Shown one piece after another: positions 23,254 to 36,071 of a DNA stretch of 64,000 nt; within the stretch, counting starts at the first letter, position 1; each line of letters opens with the position of its first letter. The stretch is from Prosopocoilus inquinatus (lineage: Eukaryota > Arthropoda > Insecta > Coleoptera > Lucanidae): assembly GCA_036172665.1 (NCBI GenBank), contig JAYKNF010000021.1, forward strand, positions 646,537 to 710,536, read 5' to 3'. The notes under the pieces are model-generated. The model was not told the DNA's origin, did no database searches, and worked only from the letters and a program-made list of their open reading frames with translations. A program made the position numbers and the translations under genes.

Positions 23254-26233
23254 AATAGTTTTAAACGAAACAACACGTATTAGCGTTGTTCCTGTGATGT
23301 ATCTAATCGATCCTTACTCATCTATCATGTTATTTGACGTTTGGATGGACTCCAGTAACTCTGATGTGAGATACAAAGTTATCGGACGCAGCAGTAGCTG
23401 GAAATAGTCTTGAACGTAACAACACGTATTAGCGTTGTTCCTGTGATGTATCTAAGCGATTCTTACTTATCTAACATGTTATTTGACGTTTGAATGGACT
23501 CCAGTAAGTCTGATGTAAGATACAAAGTTTTTGGACGCAGCAGGAGCTGGAAATAGTTTTAAACGAAACAACACGCATTAGCGTTGTTCCTGTGATGTAT
23601 CTAATCGATTCTTACTTATCTAACATGTTATTTGACGTTTGGATGGACTCCAGTAAGTCTGATGTAAGATACAAAGTTCTCGGACGCAGCAGTTGCTGGA
23701 AATAGTTTTAAACGAAACAACACGCATTAGCGTTGTTCCTGTGATGTATCTAATCGATTCTTACTCATCTATCATGTTATTTGACGTTTCGATGGACTCC
23801 AGTAACTCTGAAGTGAGATACGAATTTCTCGGACGCAGCTGAAGCTGGAGATAGTTTTAAACGAAACAACACGTATTAGCGTTGTTCCTGTGCTGTATCT
23901 AATCGATCCTTACTTATCTATCATGTTATTTGTAGTTTCGATGGACTCCAGTAACTCTGATGTGAGATACGACGTTTTCGGACGCAGCAGAAGCTGGAAA
24001 TAGTTTTAAACTAAGCAACACGCATTGGCCATCTTCCTGTGATGTATCTAATCGATCCTTACTCATCTATCATGTTATTTTACGTTTGGATGGACTCCAG
24101 TAACTCCGATGTGAGATAGAAAGTTTTTGGACGCAGCAGGAGCTGGAAATAGTTTTAAACGAAACAACACGTATTAGCGTTGTTCCTGTGATGTATCCAA
24201 TCGATCCTTACTTATCTACTATGTTATTTGACGTTTCGATGGACTCCAGTAACTCTGATGTGAGATACGAAATTTTCGGACGCAGCAGAAGCTGGAAATA
24301 GTTTTAAACGAAACAACACGCATTAGCGTTGTTCCTGTGATGTATCTAATCGATCCTTACTCATCTATCATGTTATTTGACGTTTCGATGGACTCTAGTA
24401 ATTCTGATGTGGGATACGATGTTTTTGGACGCAGCAGGAGCTGGAAATAGTCTTAAACGAAACAACACGTATTAGCGTTGTTCCTGTGATGTATCTAATC
24501 GATTCTTACTCATCTATCATGTTATTTGACGTTTGGATGGACTCCAGTAACTCTGATGTGAGATACAAAGTTTATCGGACGCAGCAGAAGCTGCAAATAG
24601 TTTTAAATGAAACAACAAGCATTAGCGTTGTTCCTGTGATGTATCTAATCGATCCTTACTCATCTATCATGTTATTTGACGTTTCGATGGACTCTAGTAA
24701 CTCTGATGTGAGATACGAAGTTTTTGGACGCAGCAGGAGCTGGAAATAGTTTTAAACGAAACAACACGCATTAGCGTTGTTCCTGTGATGTATCTAATCG
24801 ATCCTTACTCATCTATCATGTTATTTGGCGTTTCGATGGACTCCAGTAACTTTGATGTGAGTTACCAAGTTCTCGGACGCAGCTGAAGCTAGAAATAGTT
24901 TTAAACGAAACAACAAGTATTAGCGTTGTTCCTGTGATGTATCTAATCGATCCTTACTCATCTATCATGTTATTTCACGTTTGGATGGACTCCAGTAACT
25001 ATGATGTGAGATACAAAGTTCTCGGACGCAGCAGAAGCTGGAAATAGTTTTGAACGAAACAACACGTATTAGCGTTGTTCCTGTGATGTATCTAAACGAT
25101 CCTTACTTATCTAACATGTTATTTGACGTTTGGATGGACTCCAGTAACTCTGATGTGAGATACAAAGTTCTCGGACGCAGCAGTAGCTGGAAATAATTTT
25201 GAACGAAACAACACGTATTAGCGTTGTTCCTGTGATGTATCTAAGCGATCCTTACTTATCTAACATGTTATTTGACGTTTCGATGGACTCCAGTAACTCT
25301 GATGTGAGATACGACGTTTTCGGACGCGGCAGAAGCTGGAAACAGTTTTAAACGAAACAACACGCATTAGCGATGTTCCTGTGATGTATCAATCGATCCT
25401 TACTCATCTATCATGTTATTTGCCGTTTCGATGGCCTCCAGTAACTCTGACGTGAGATACGACGTTTTCGGACGCAGCAGAAGCTGGAAATAGTTTTAAA
25501 CGAAACAACACGCATTAGCGATGTTCCTGTGATGTATCTAATCGATCCTTACTCATCTATCATGTTATTTTACGTTTGGATGGACTCCAGTAACTCTGAT
25601 GTGAGATAGAAAGTTTTTGGACGCAGCAGAAGCTGGAAATAGTTTTAAACGAAACAACACGCATTAGCGTTGTTCCTGTGATGTATCTAATCGATCCTTA
25701 CTCATCTATCATGTTATTTGACGTTTGGATGGACTCCAGTAACTCTGTTGTGAGATACAAAGTTCTCGGACGCAGCAGTAGCTGGAAATAATTTTGAACG
25801 AAACAACACGCATTAGCGATGTTCCTGTGATGTATCTAATCGATCTTTACTCATCTATCATGTTATTTTACGTTTGGATGGACTCCAGTAACTCTGATGT
25901 GAGATACAAAGTTTTTGGACGCAGCAGAAGCTGGAAATAGTTTTAAACGAAACAACACGCATTAGCGATGTTCCTGTGATGTATCTAATCGATCCTTACT
26001 TATCTACTATGTTATTTTACGTTTGGATGGACTCCAGTAACTCTGATGTGAGATACAAAGTTTTTGGACGCAGCAGGAGCTGGAAATAGTTTTAAACGAA
26101 ACAACACGTATTAGCGTTGTTCCTGTGATGTATCTAAACGATCCTTACTTATCTAACATGTTATTTGACGTTTCGATGGACTCTAGTAATTCTGATGTGA
26201 GATACGAAGCTTTTGGACGCAGCAGGAGCTGGA
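23254..26233 (+). repeat. Segment A2 R R2 S T U H I J K' P Q M/A B C D Q/A D E M/I'
   Basis: The first part resembles the left end of the window (A2 R R2 S T U at 4321). The second part introduces J with cggacgcag (rather than cggaagcag) followed by K', the first such pair in the window, at 24446-24744. P appears first at 24745 (ggcgtttcg, actttgatg, agctgaagctag). Counterparts lie at 35476-38008, where R2 and S, and part of P and Q, are missing in whole-monomer steps. Confidence 0.82.
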
Positions 26234-26532
26234 AATAGTTTTAAACGAAACAACACGTATTAGCGTTGTTCCTGTGATGTATCTAATCGATCCTTACTCA
26301 TCTATCATGTTATTTGACGTTTGGATGGACTCCAGTAACTCTGATGTGAGATACAAAATTTATCGGAAGCAGCAGAAGCTGCAAATAGTTTTAAATGAAA
26401 CAACACGCATTAGCGTTGTTCCTGTGATGTATCTTATCGATCCTTACTCATCTATCATGTTATTTGACGTTTGGACGGACACCAGTAACTCTGATGTGAG
26501 ATACAAAGTTCTAGGACGCAGCAGAAGCTGGA

Positions 26533-28320
26533 AATAGTTTTGAACGAAACAACACGTATTAGCGTTGTTCCTGTGATGTATCTAAACGATCCTTAATTAT
26601 CTAACATGTTATTTGAAGTTTGGATGGACTCCAGTAAGTCTGATGTGAGATACAACGTTTTCGGACGCAGCAGCAACTGGAAATAGTTTTAAACGAAACA
26701 ACACGTATTAGCGTTGTTCCTGTAATTTATCTAATCGATACTTACTCATCTATCATGTTATTTGACGTTTGGATGGACTCCAGTAACTCTGTTGTGAGAT
26801 ACAAAGTTCTCGGACGCAGCAGTAGCTGGAAATAATTTTGAACGAAACAACACGTATTAGCGTTGTTCCTGTGATATATCTAAGCGATCCTTACTTATCT
26901 AACATGTTATTTGACGTTTCGATGGACTCCAGTAACTCTGATGTGAGATACGACGTTTTCATACGCAGCAGAAGCTGGAAATAGTTTTAAACGAAACAAC
27001 ACGCATTAGCGATGTTCCTGTGATGTATCAATCGATCCTTACTCATCTATCATGTTATTTGTGGTTTCGATGGCCTCCAGTAACTCTGATGTGAGATACG
27101 AGGTTTTCGGACGCAGCAGAAGCTGGAAATAGTTTTAAACGAAACAACACGCATTAGCGATGTTCCTGTGATGTATCTAATCGATCCTTACTCATCTATC
27201 ATGTTATTTTACGTTTGGATGGACTCCAGTAACTCTGATGTGAGATACAAAGTTTTTGGACGCAGCAGAAGCTGGAAATAGTTTTAAACGAAACAACACG
27301 CATTAGCGATGTTCCTGTGATGTATCTAATCGATCCTTACTTATCTACTATGTTATTTTACGTTTGGATGGACTCCAGTAACTCTGATGTGAGATAGAAA
27401 GTTTTTGGACGCAGCAGGAGCTGGAAATAGTTTTAAACGAAACAACACGCATTAGCGTTGTTCCTGTGATGTATCTAATCGATCCTTACTCATCTATCAT
27501 GTTATTTGACGTTTCGATGGACTCTAGTAATTCTGAAGAGAGATACGAAGTTTTTGGACGCAGCAGGAGCTGGAAATAGTTTTAAACGAAATGACACGTA
27601 TTAGCGTTGTTCCTGTGATGTATCTAATCGATCCTTACTTATATAGCATGTTATTTGACGTTTGAATGGACTCCAGTAACTCTGATGTGAGATACAAAGT
27701 TCTCGGACGCAGCAGAAGCTGGAAATAGTTTTGAACGAAACAACACGTATTAGCGTTGTTCCTGTGATGCATCTAATCGATCCTTACTTATCTACTATGT
27801 TATTTGACGTTTCGATGGACTCCAGTAACTCTGATGTGAGATACGAAATTTTCGGACGCAGCAGAAGCTGGAAATAGTTTTAAACGAAACAACACGCATT
27901 AGCGTTGTTCCTGTGATGTATCTAATCGATCCTTACTCATCTATCATGTTATTTGACGTTTCGATGGACTCTAGTAATTCTGATGTGAGATACGAAGTTT
28001 TTGGACGCAGCAGGAGCTGGAAATAGTTTTAAACGAAACAACACGTATTAGCGTTGTTCCTGTGATGTATCTAATCGATCCTTACTCATCTATCATGTTA
28101 TTTGACGTTTGGATGGACTCCAGTAACTCTGATGTGAGATACAAAGTTTATCGGAAGCAGCAGAAGCTGCAAATAGTTTTAAATGAAACAACACGCATTA
28201 CCGTTGTTCCTGTGATGTATCTTATCGATCCTTACTCATCTATCATGTTATTTGACGTTTGGACGGACACCAGTAACTCTGATGTGAGATACAAAGTTCT
28301 AGGACGCAGCAGAAGCTGGA
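26533..28320 (+). repeat. Canonical 12-mer higher-order repeat L A B C D E F G H I J K, copy 1 (1788 bp)
   Basis: All twelve types occur once and in order. The length is exactly 12 x 149 because the 148-bp C and the 150-bp J cancel. Flanking J units at 26234 and 28022 are 1788 bp apart. Private states shared with the copy at 38308 are ttgaagtttgg in L, gttgtgag in A, gtgatatatc in B, ttgtggtttcg and cgaggttttcgg in C, aaatgacacg in G and gtgatgcatc in H. Confidence 0.9.
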
Positions 28321-29214
28321 AATAGTTTTGAACGAAACAACACGTATTAGCGTTGTTCCTGTGATGTATCTAAACGTTCCTTAATTATCTAACATGTTAT
28401 TTGACGTTTGGATGGACTCCAGTAACTCTGATGTGTGATACGAAATTTTCGGACGCAGCAGAAGCTGGAAATAGTTTAAACGAAACAACACGCATTAGCG
28501 TTGTTCCTGTGATGTATCTAATCGATCCTTACTCATCTGTCATGTTATTTGACGTTTCGATTTACTCTAGTAATTCTGATGTGAGATACGAAGTTTTTGG
28601 ACGCAGCAGGAGCTGGAAATAGTTTTAAACGAAACAACACGTATTAGCGTTGTTCCTGTGATGTATCTAATCGATCCTTACTCATCTATCATGTTATTTG
28701 ACGTTTGGATGGACTCCAGTAACTCTGATGTGAGATACAAAGTTTATCGGAAGCAGCAGAAGCTGCAAATAGTTTTAAATGAAACAACACGCATTAGCGT
28801 TGTTCCTGTGATGTATCTTATCGATCCTTACTCATCTATCATGTTATTTGACGTTTGGACGGACACCAGTAACTCTGATGTGAGATACAAAGTTCTAGGA
28901 CGCAGCAGAAGCTGGAAATAGTTTTGAACGAAACAACACGTATTAGCGTTGTTCCTGTGATGTATCTAAACGATCCTTAATTATCTAACATGTTATTTGA
29001 CGTTTGGATGGACTCCAGTAAGTCTGATGTGAGATACGACGTTTTCGGACGCAGCAGCAACTGGAAATAGTTTTAAACGAAACAACACGTATTAGCGTTG
29101 TTCCTGTGATGTATCTAATCGATACTTACTCATCTATCATGTTATTTGACGTTTGGATGGACTCCAGTAACTCTGATGTGAGATACAAAGTTCTCGGACG
29201 CAGCAGTAGCTGGA
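28321..29214 (+). repeat. 6-monomer block L/M I' J K L A (894 bp)
   Basis: The first unit is a chimera: L on the left (ttaattatc, with cgttcc) and M on the right (gatgtgtgatacg). The same block occurs at 42033-42927 (895 bp, with cgttcc and aaattattttg after A) and, with an A/I chimera at the end, at 46654-47548. The 1-bp difference is the deletion in I' at 28470. Confidence 0.84.
28470..28617 (+). repeat. Type I' monomer with 1-base deletion (148 bp)
   Basis: The start reads aatagtttaaacg, one T short, creating GTTTAAAC, and the unit has the private state cgatttactctag. The same cgatttactctag occurs without the deletion in the I' at 42182, so the deletion is younger than the duplication joining the two regions. 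The frame shift it causes gives an unusual open frame at 28401-28622. Confidence 0.85.
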
Positions 29215-32200
29215 AATTATTTTGAACGAAACAACACGTATTAGCGTTGTTCCTGTGATGTATCTAAGCGATCCTTACTTATCTAACATGTTATTTGACG
29301 TTTCGATGGACTCCAGTAACTCTGATGTGAGATACGAAGTTTTTGGACGCAGCAGGAGCTGGAAATAGTTTTAAACGAAACAACATGCATTAGCGTTGTT
29401 CCTGTGATATATCTAATCGATCCTTACTCATCTATCATGTTATTTGGCGTTTCGATGGACTCCAGTAACTTTGATGTGAGTTACGAAGTTCTCGGACGCA
29501 GCTGAAGCTAGAAAGAGTTTAAAATGAAACAACACGTATTAGCGTTGTTCCTGTGATGTATCTAATCGATCCTTACTCATCTATCATGTTATTTGACGTT
29601 TGGATGGACTCCAGTAACTCTGATGTGAGATACAAAGTTCTCGGACGCAGCAGAAGCTGGAAATAGTTTTGAACGAAACAACACGTATTAGCGTTGTTCC
29701 TGTGATGTATCTAAACGATCCTTACTTATCTAACATGTTATTTGACGTTTGGATGGACTCCAGTAACTCTGATGTGTGATACGAAATTTTCGGACGCAGC
29801 AGGAGCTGGAAATAGTTTTAAACGAAACAACACGTATTAGCGTTGTTCCTGTGATGTATCTAATCGATCCTTACTCATCTATCATGTTATTTGACGTTTG
29901 GATGGACTCCAGTAACTCTGATGTGAGATACAAAGTTTATCGGAAGCAGCAGAAGCTGCAAATAGTTTTAAATGAAACAACACGCATTAGCGTTGTTCCT
30001 GTGATGTATCTTATCGATCCTTACTCATCTATGATGTTATTTGACGTTTGGACGGACACCAGTAACTCTGATGTGAGATACAAAGTTCTAGGACGCAGCA
30101 GAAGCTGAAAATAGTTTTGAACGAAACAACACGTATTAGCGTTGTTCCTGTGATGTATCTAAACGATCCTTAATTATCTAACATGTTATTTGACGTTTGG
30201 ATGGACTCCAGTAAGTCTGATGTGAGATACGACGTTATCGGACGCAGTAGCAACTGGAAATAGTTTTAAACGAAACAACACGTATTATCGTTGTTCCTGT
30301 GATGTATCCAATCGATCCTTACTTATCTACTATGTTATTTCACGTTTCGATGGACTCCAGTAAGTCTGATGTGAGACACGACGTTTTCGGACGCAGCAGC
30401 AACTGGAAATAGTTTTAAACGAAACAACACGTATTAGCGTTGTTCCTGTGATGTATCTAATCGATACTTACTCATTTATCATGTTATTTGACGTTTGGAT
30501 GGACTCCAGTAACTCTGATGTGAGATACAAAGTTCTCGGACGCAGCAGTAGCTGGAAATAATTTTGAACGAAACAACACGTATTAGCGTTGTTCCTGTGA
30601 TGTATCTAAGCGATCCTTACTTATCTAACATGTTATTTGACGTTTCGATGGACTCCAGTAACTCTGATGTGAGATACGACGTTTTCGGACGCAGCAGAAG
30701 CTGGAAATAGTTTTAAACGAAACAACACGCATTAGCGATGTTCCTGTGATGTATCAATCGATCCTAACTCATCTATCATGTTATTTGTCGTTTCGATGGC
30801 CTCCAGTAACTCTGATGTGAGATACGACGTTTTCGGACGCAGCAGGAGCTGGAAATAGTTTTAAACGAAACAACACGCATTGGCGTTGTTCCTGTGATGT
30901 ATCTAATCGATCCTTACTCATCTATCATGTTATTTGGCGTTTCGATGGACTCCAGTAACTCTGATGTGAGATACGAAATTTTTGGACGCAGCAGGAGCTG
31001 GAAATAGTTTTAAACGAAACAACACGTATTAGCGTTGTTCCTGTGATGTATCTAATCGATCCTTACTCATCTATCATGTTATTTGACGTTTGGATGGACT
31101 CCAGTAACTCTGATGTGAGATACAAAGTTCTCGGACGCAGCAGAAGCTGGAAATAGTTTTGAACGAAACAACACGTATTAGCGTTGTTCCTGTGATGTAT
31201 CTAATCGATCCTTACTTATCTACTATGTTATTTGACGTTTCGATGGACTCCAGTAACTCTGATGTGAGATACGAAATTTTTGGACGCAGCAGGAGCTGGA
31301 AATAGTTTTAGACGAAACAACACGTATTAGCGTTGTTCCTGTGATGTATCTAATCGATCCTTACTCATCTATCATGTTATTTGACGTTTGGATGGACTCC
31401 AGTAACTCTGATGTGAGATACAAAGTTTATCGGAAGCAGCTGAAGCTGCAAATAGTTTTAAATGAAACAACACGCATTAGCGTTGTTCCTGTGATGTATC
31501 TAATCGATCCTTACTCATCTATCATGTTATTTGACGTTTCGATGGACTCTAGTAATTCTGATGTGAGATACGAAGTTTTTGGACGCAGCAGGAGCTGGAA
31601 ATAGTTTTAAATGAAACAACACGTATTAGCGTTGTTCCTGTGATGTATCTAATCGATCCTTACTCATCTATCATGTTATTTGACGTTTGGATGGACTCCA
31701 GTAACTCTGATGTGAGATACAAAGTTCTCGGACGCAGCAGTAGCTGGAAATAGTTTTGAACGTAACAACACGTATTAGCGTTGTTCCTGTGATGTATCTA
31801 AGCGATTCTTACTTATCTAACATGTTATTTGACGTTTGAATGGACTCCAGTAAGTCTGATGTAAGATACAAAGTTTTTGGACCCAGCAGGAGCTGGAAAT
31901 AGTTTTAAACGAAACAACAGGCATTAGCGTTGTTCCTGTGATGTATCTAATCGATTCTTACTTATCTAACATGTTATTTGACGTTTGGATGGACTCCAGT
32001 AAGTCTGATGTAAGATACAAAGTTCTCGGACGCAGCAGTTGCTGGAAATAGTTTTAAACGAAACAACACGCATTAGCGTTGTTCCTGTGATGTATCTAAT
32101 CGATTCATACTCATCTATCATGTTATTTGACGTTTCGATGGACTCCAGTAAGTCTGATGTGAGATACGACGTTTTCGGACGCAGCAGCAACTGGAAATAG

Positions 32201-33685
32201 TTTTAAACGAAACAACACGTATTAGCGTTGTTCCTGTGATGTATCTAATCGATTCTTACTCATCTATCATGTTATTTGACGTTTCGATGGACTCCAGTAA
32301 GTCTGATGTGAGATACGACGTTTTCGGACGCAGCAGCAACTGGAAATAGTTTTAAACGAAACAACACGTATTAGCGTTGTTCCTGTGATGTATCTAATCG
32401 ATACTTACTCATCTATCATGTTATTTGACGTTTGGATGGACTCCAGTAACTCTGATGTGAGATACAAAGTTCTCGGACGCAGCAGTAGCTGGAAATAATT
32501 TTGAACGAAACAACACGTATTAGCGTTGTTCCTGTGATGTATCTAAGCGATCCTTACTTATCTAACATGTTATTTGAGGTTTCGATGGACTCCAGTAACT
32601 CTGATGTGAGATACGACGTTTTCGGACGCAGCAGAAGCTGGAAATAGTTTTAAACGAAACAACACGCATTAGCGATGTTCCTGTGATGTATCAATCGATC
32701 CTTACTCATCTATCATGTTATTTGTCGTTTCGATGGCCTCCAGTAACTCTGATGTGAGATACGACGTTTTCGGACGTAGCAGAAGCTGGAAATAGTTTTA
32801 AACGAAACAACACGCATTAGCGATGTTCCTGTGATGTATCTAATCGATCCTTACTTATCTACTATGTTATTTTACGTTTGGATGGACTCCAGTAACTCTG
32901 ATGGGAGATACAAAGTTTATCGGAAGCAGCAGAAGCTGCAAATAGTTTTAAATGAAACAACACGCATTAGCGTTGTTCCTGTGATGTATCTTATCGATCC
33001 TTACTCATCTATCATGTTATTTGACGTTTGGACGGACACCAGTAACTCTGATGTGAGATACAAAGTTCTAGGACGCAGCAGAAGCTGGAAATAGTTTTGA
33101 ACGAAACAACACTTATTAGCGTTGTTCCTGTGATGTATCTAAACGATCCTTAATTATCTAACATGTTATTTGACGTTTGGATGGACTCCAGTAAGTCTGA
33201 TGTGAGATACGACGTTTTCGGACGCAGCAGCAACTGGAAATAGTTTTAAACGAAACAACACGTATTAGCGTTGTTCCTGTGATGTATCTAATCGATACTT
33301 ACTCATCTATCATGTTATTTGACGTTTGGATGGACTCCAGTAACTCTGATGTGAGATACAAAGTTCTCGGACGCAGCAGTAGCTGGAAATAATTTTGAAC
33401 GAAACAACACGTATTAGCGTTGTTCCTGTGATGTATCTAAGCGATCCTTACTTATCTAACATGTTATTTGACGTTTGGATGGACTCCAGTAACTCTGATG
33501 TGTGATACGAAATTTTCGGACGCAGCAGAAGCTGGAAATAGTTTTAAACGAAACAACACGCATTAGCGTTGTTCCTGCGATGTATCTAATCGATCCTTAC
33601 TCATCTGTCATGTTATTTGACGTTTCGATGGACTCTAGTAATTCTGATGTGAGATACGAAGTTTTTGGACGCAGCAGGAGCTGGA
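29215..33685 (+). repeat. Mosaic segment of satellite monomers
   Basis: Monomers 197-226 read B/I P Q M J K L V/L A B C P0 Q H J I/K' A2 R R2 S/L S/L A B C E/J K L A B/M I'. At 29662-29960 M is joined directly to J because I' is missing; this gives the longer open frame at 29776-30108. S/L occurs twice in tandem (32047 and 32196). The J at 31301 is cggaagcagctgaagc yet is followed by ctaatcg, an exception to the usual pairing. Confidence 0.8.
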
Positions 33686-34878
33686 AATAGTTTTAAACGA
33701 AACAGCACGTATTAGCGTTGTTCCTGTGATGTATCTAATCGATCCTTACTCATCTATCATGTTATTTGACGTTTGGATGGACTCCAGTAACTCTGATGTG
33801 AGATACAAAGTTTATCGGAAGCAGCAGAAGCTGCAAATAGTTTTAAATGAAACAACACGCATTAGCGTTGTTCCTGTGATGTATCTTATCGATCCTTACT
33901 CATCTATCATGTTATTTGACGTTTCGATGGACTCTAGTAATTCTGAAGAGAGATACGAAGTTTTTGGACGCAGCAGGAGCTGGAAATAGTTTTAAACGAA
34001 ATAACACGTATTAGCGTTGTTCCTGTGATGTATCTAATCGATCCTTACTTATATAGCATGTTATTTGACGTTTGAATGGACTCCAGTAACTCTGATGTGA
34101 GATACAAAGTTCTCGGACGCAGCAGAAGCTGGAAATAGTTTTGAACGAAACAACACGTATTAGCGTTGTTCCTGTGATGTATCTAATCGATCCTTACTCA
34201 TCTATCATGTTATTTGACGTTTGGATGGACTCCAGTAACTCTGATGTGAGATACAAAGTTTTTGGACGCAGCAGGAGCTGGAAATAGTTTTAAACGAAAC
34301 AACACGCATTAGCGTTGTTCCTGTGATGTATCTAATCGATCCTTACTCATCTATCATGTTATTTGACGTTTCGATGGACTCTAGTAATTCTGAAGAGAGA
34401 TACGAAGTTTTTGGACGCAGCAGGAGCTGGAAATAGTTTTAAACGAAATAACACGTATTAGCGTTGTTCCTGTGATGTATCTAATCGATCCTTACTTATA
34501 TAGCATGTTATTTGACGTTTGAATGGACTCCAGTAACTCTGATGTGAGATACAAAGTTCTCGGACGCAGCAGAAGCTGGAAATAGTTTTGAACGAAACAA
34601 CACGTATTAGCGTTGTTCCTGTGATGTATCTAATCGATCCTTACTTATCTACTATGTTATTTGACGTTTCGATGGACTCCAGTAACTCTGATGTGAGATA
34701 CGAAATTTTCGGACGCAGCAGAAGCTGGAAATAGTTTTAAACGAAACAACACGCATTAGCGTTGTTCCTGTGATGTATCTAATCGATCCTTACTCATCTA
34801 TCATGTTATTTGACGTTTCGATGGACTCTAGTAATTCTGATGTGAGATACGAAGTTTTTGGACGCAGCAGGAGCTGGA
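33686..34878 (+). repeat. 8-mer J F' G W F G H I, copy 5 (1193 bp)
   Basis: It has the same order and length as the copies at 10432, 15949, 17142 and 19827. J carries tttatcggaagcagc as at 10432, not the gattatcgg state of the middle copies. It is preceded by the same run K L A B/M I' (32941-33685) that precedes copy 1 (9687-10431), so the shared block is longer than the 8-mer. Confidence 0.88.
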
Positions 34879-36071
34879 AATAGTTTTAAACGAAACAACA
34901 CGTATTAGCGTTGTTCCTGTGATGTATCCAATCGATCCTTACTTATCTACTATGTTATTTGACGTTTCGATGGACTCCAGTAACTCTGATGTGAGATACG
35001 AAATTTTCGGACGCAGCAGAAGCTGGAAATAGTTTTAAACGAAACAACACGCATTAGCGTTGTTCCTGTGATGTATCTAATCGATCCTTACTCATCTATC
35101 ATGTTATTTGACGTTTCGATGGACTCTAGTAATTCTGATGTGAGATACGATGTTTTTGGACGCAGCAGGAGCTGGAAATAGTTTTAAACGAAACAACACG
35201 TATTAGCGTTGTTCCTGTGATGTATCTAATCGATTCTTACTCATCTATCATGTTATTTGACGTTTGGATGGACTCCAGTAACTCTGATGTGAGATACAAA
35301 GTTTATCGGACGCAGCAGAAGCTGCAAATAGTTTTAAATGAAACAACAAGCATTAGCGTTGTTCCTGTGATGTATCTAATCGATCCTTACTCATCTATCA
35401 TGTTATTTGACGTTTCGATGGACTCTAGTAACTCTGATGTGAGATACGTAGTTTTTGGACGCAGCAGGAGCTGGAAATAGTTTTAAACGAAACAACACGT
35501 ATTAGCGTTGTTCCTGTGATGTATCTAATCGATCCTTACTCATCTATCATGTTATTTGACGTTTGGATGGACTCCAGTAACTCTGATGTGAGATACAAAG
35601 TTATCGGACGCAGCAGTAGCTGGAAATAGTTTTGAACGTAACAACACGTATTAGCGTTGTTCCTGTGATGTATCTAAGCGATTCTTACTTATCTAACATG
35701 TTATTTGACGTTTGAATGGACTCCAGTAAGTCTGATGTAAGATACAAAGTTTTTGGACGCAGCAGGAGCTGGAAATAGTTTTAAACGAAACAACACGTAT
35801 TAGCGTTGTTCCTGTGCTGTATCTAATCGATCCTTACTTATCTATCATGTTATTTGTAGTTTCGATGGACTCCAGTAACTCTGATGTGAGATACGACGTT
35901 TTCGGACGCAGCAGAAGCTGGAAATAGTTTTAAACTAAGCAACACGCATTGGCCATCTTCCTGTGATGTATCTAATCGATCCTTACTCATCTATCATGTT
36001 ATTTTACGTTTGGATGGACTCCAGTAACTCCGATGTGAGATACAAAGTTTTTGGACGCAGCAGGAGCTGGA
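34879..36071 (+). repeat. 8-mer H I J K' A2 R T U (1193 bp), start of a tandem
   Basis: H here has gtatccaatcg. H I J K' is repeated at 36072-36668 with the same private states (cgatgtttttgg in I, cgattc in J, acaagcatt in K', cgtagtttttgg). J to J spacing is 1193 bp (35177, 36370). The segment derives from the 23254-24744 type block by loss of R2 and S between R and T: at 35774 the unit passes straight from R to T (gtgctgtatc). Confidence 0.87.

Noticed and set aside
28470..28490. GTTTAAAC palindrome as a functional site
   Set aside because: It results from a single T deletion in one unit; the related unit at 42182 lacks it, so it is a private mutation.
29776..30108. 110-codon frame, and a similar 112-codon frame at 53181-53519
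   Set aside because: Both result from loss of one monomer that joins M or I' to J, placing two short open frames in register. They are recombination by-products.
31966..32190. 74-codon frame on the minus strand
   Set aside because: It lies across R2 and S/L units and is the complement of ordinary satellite sequence; a single occurrence with no support.
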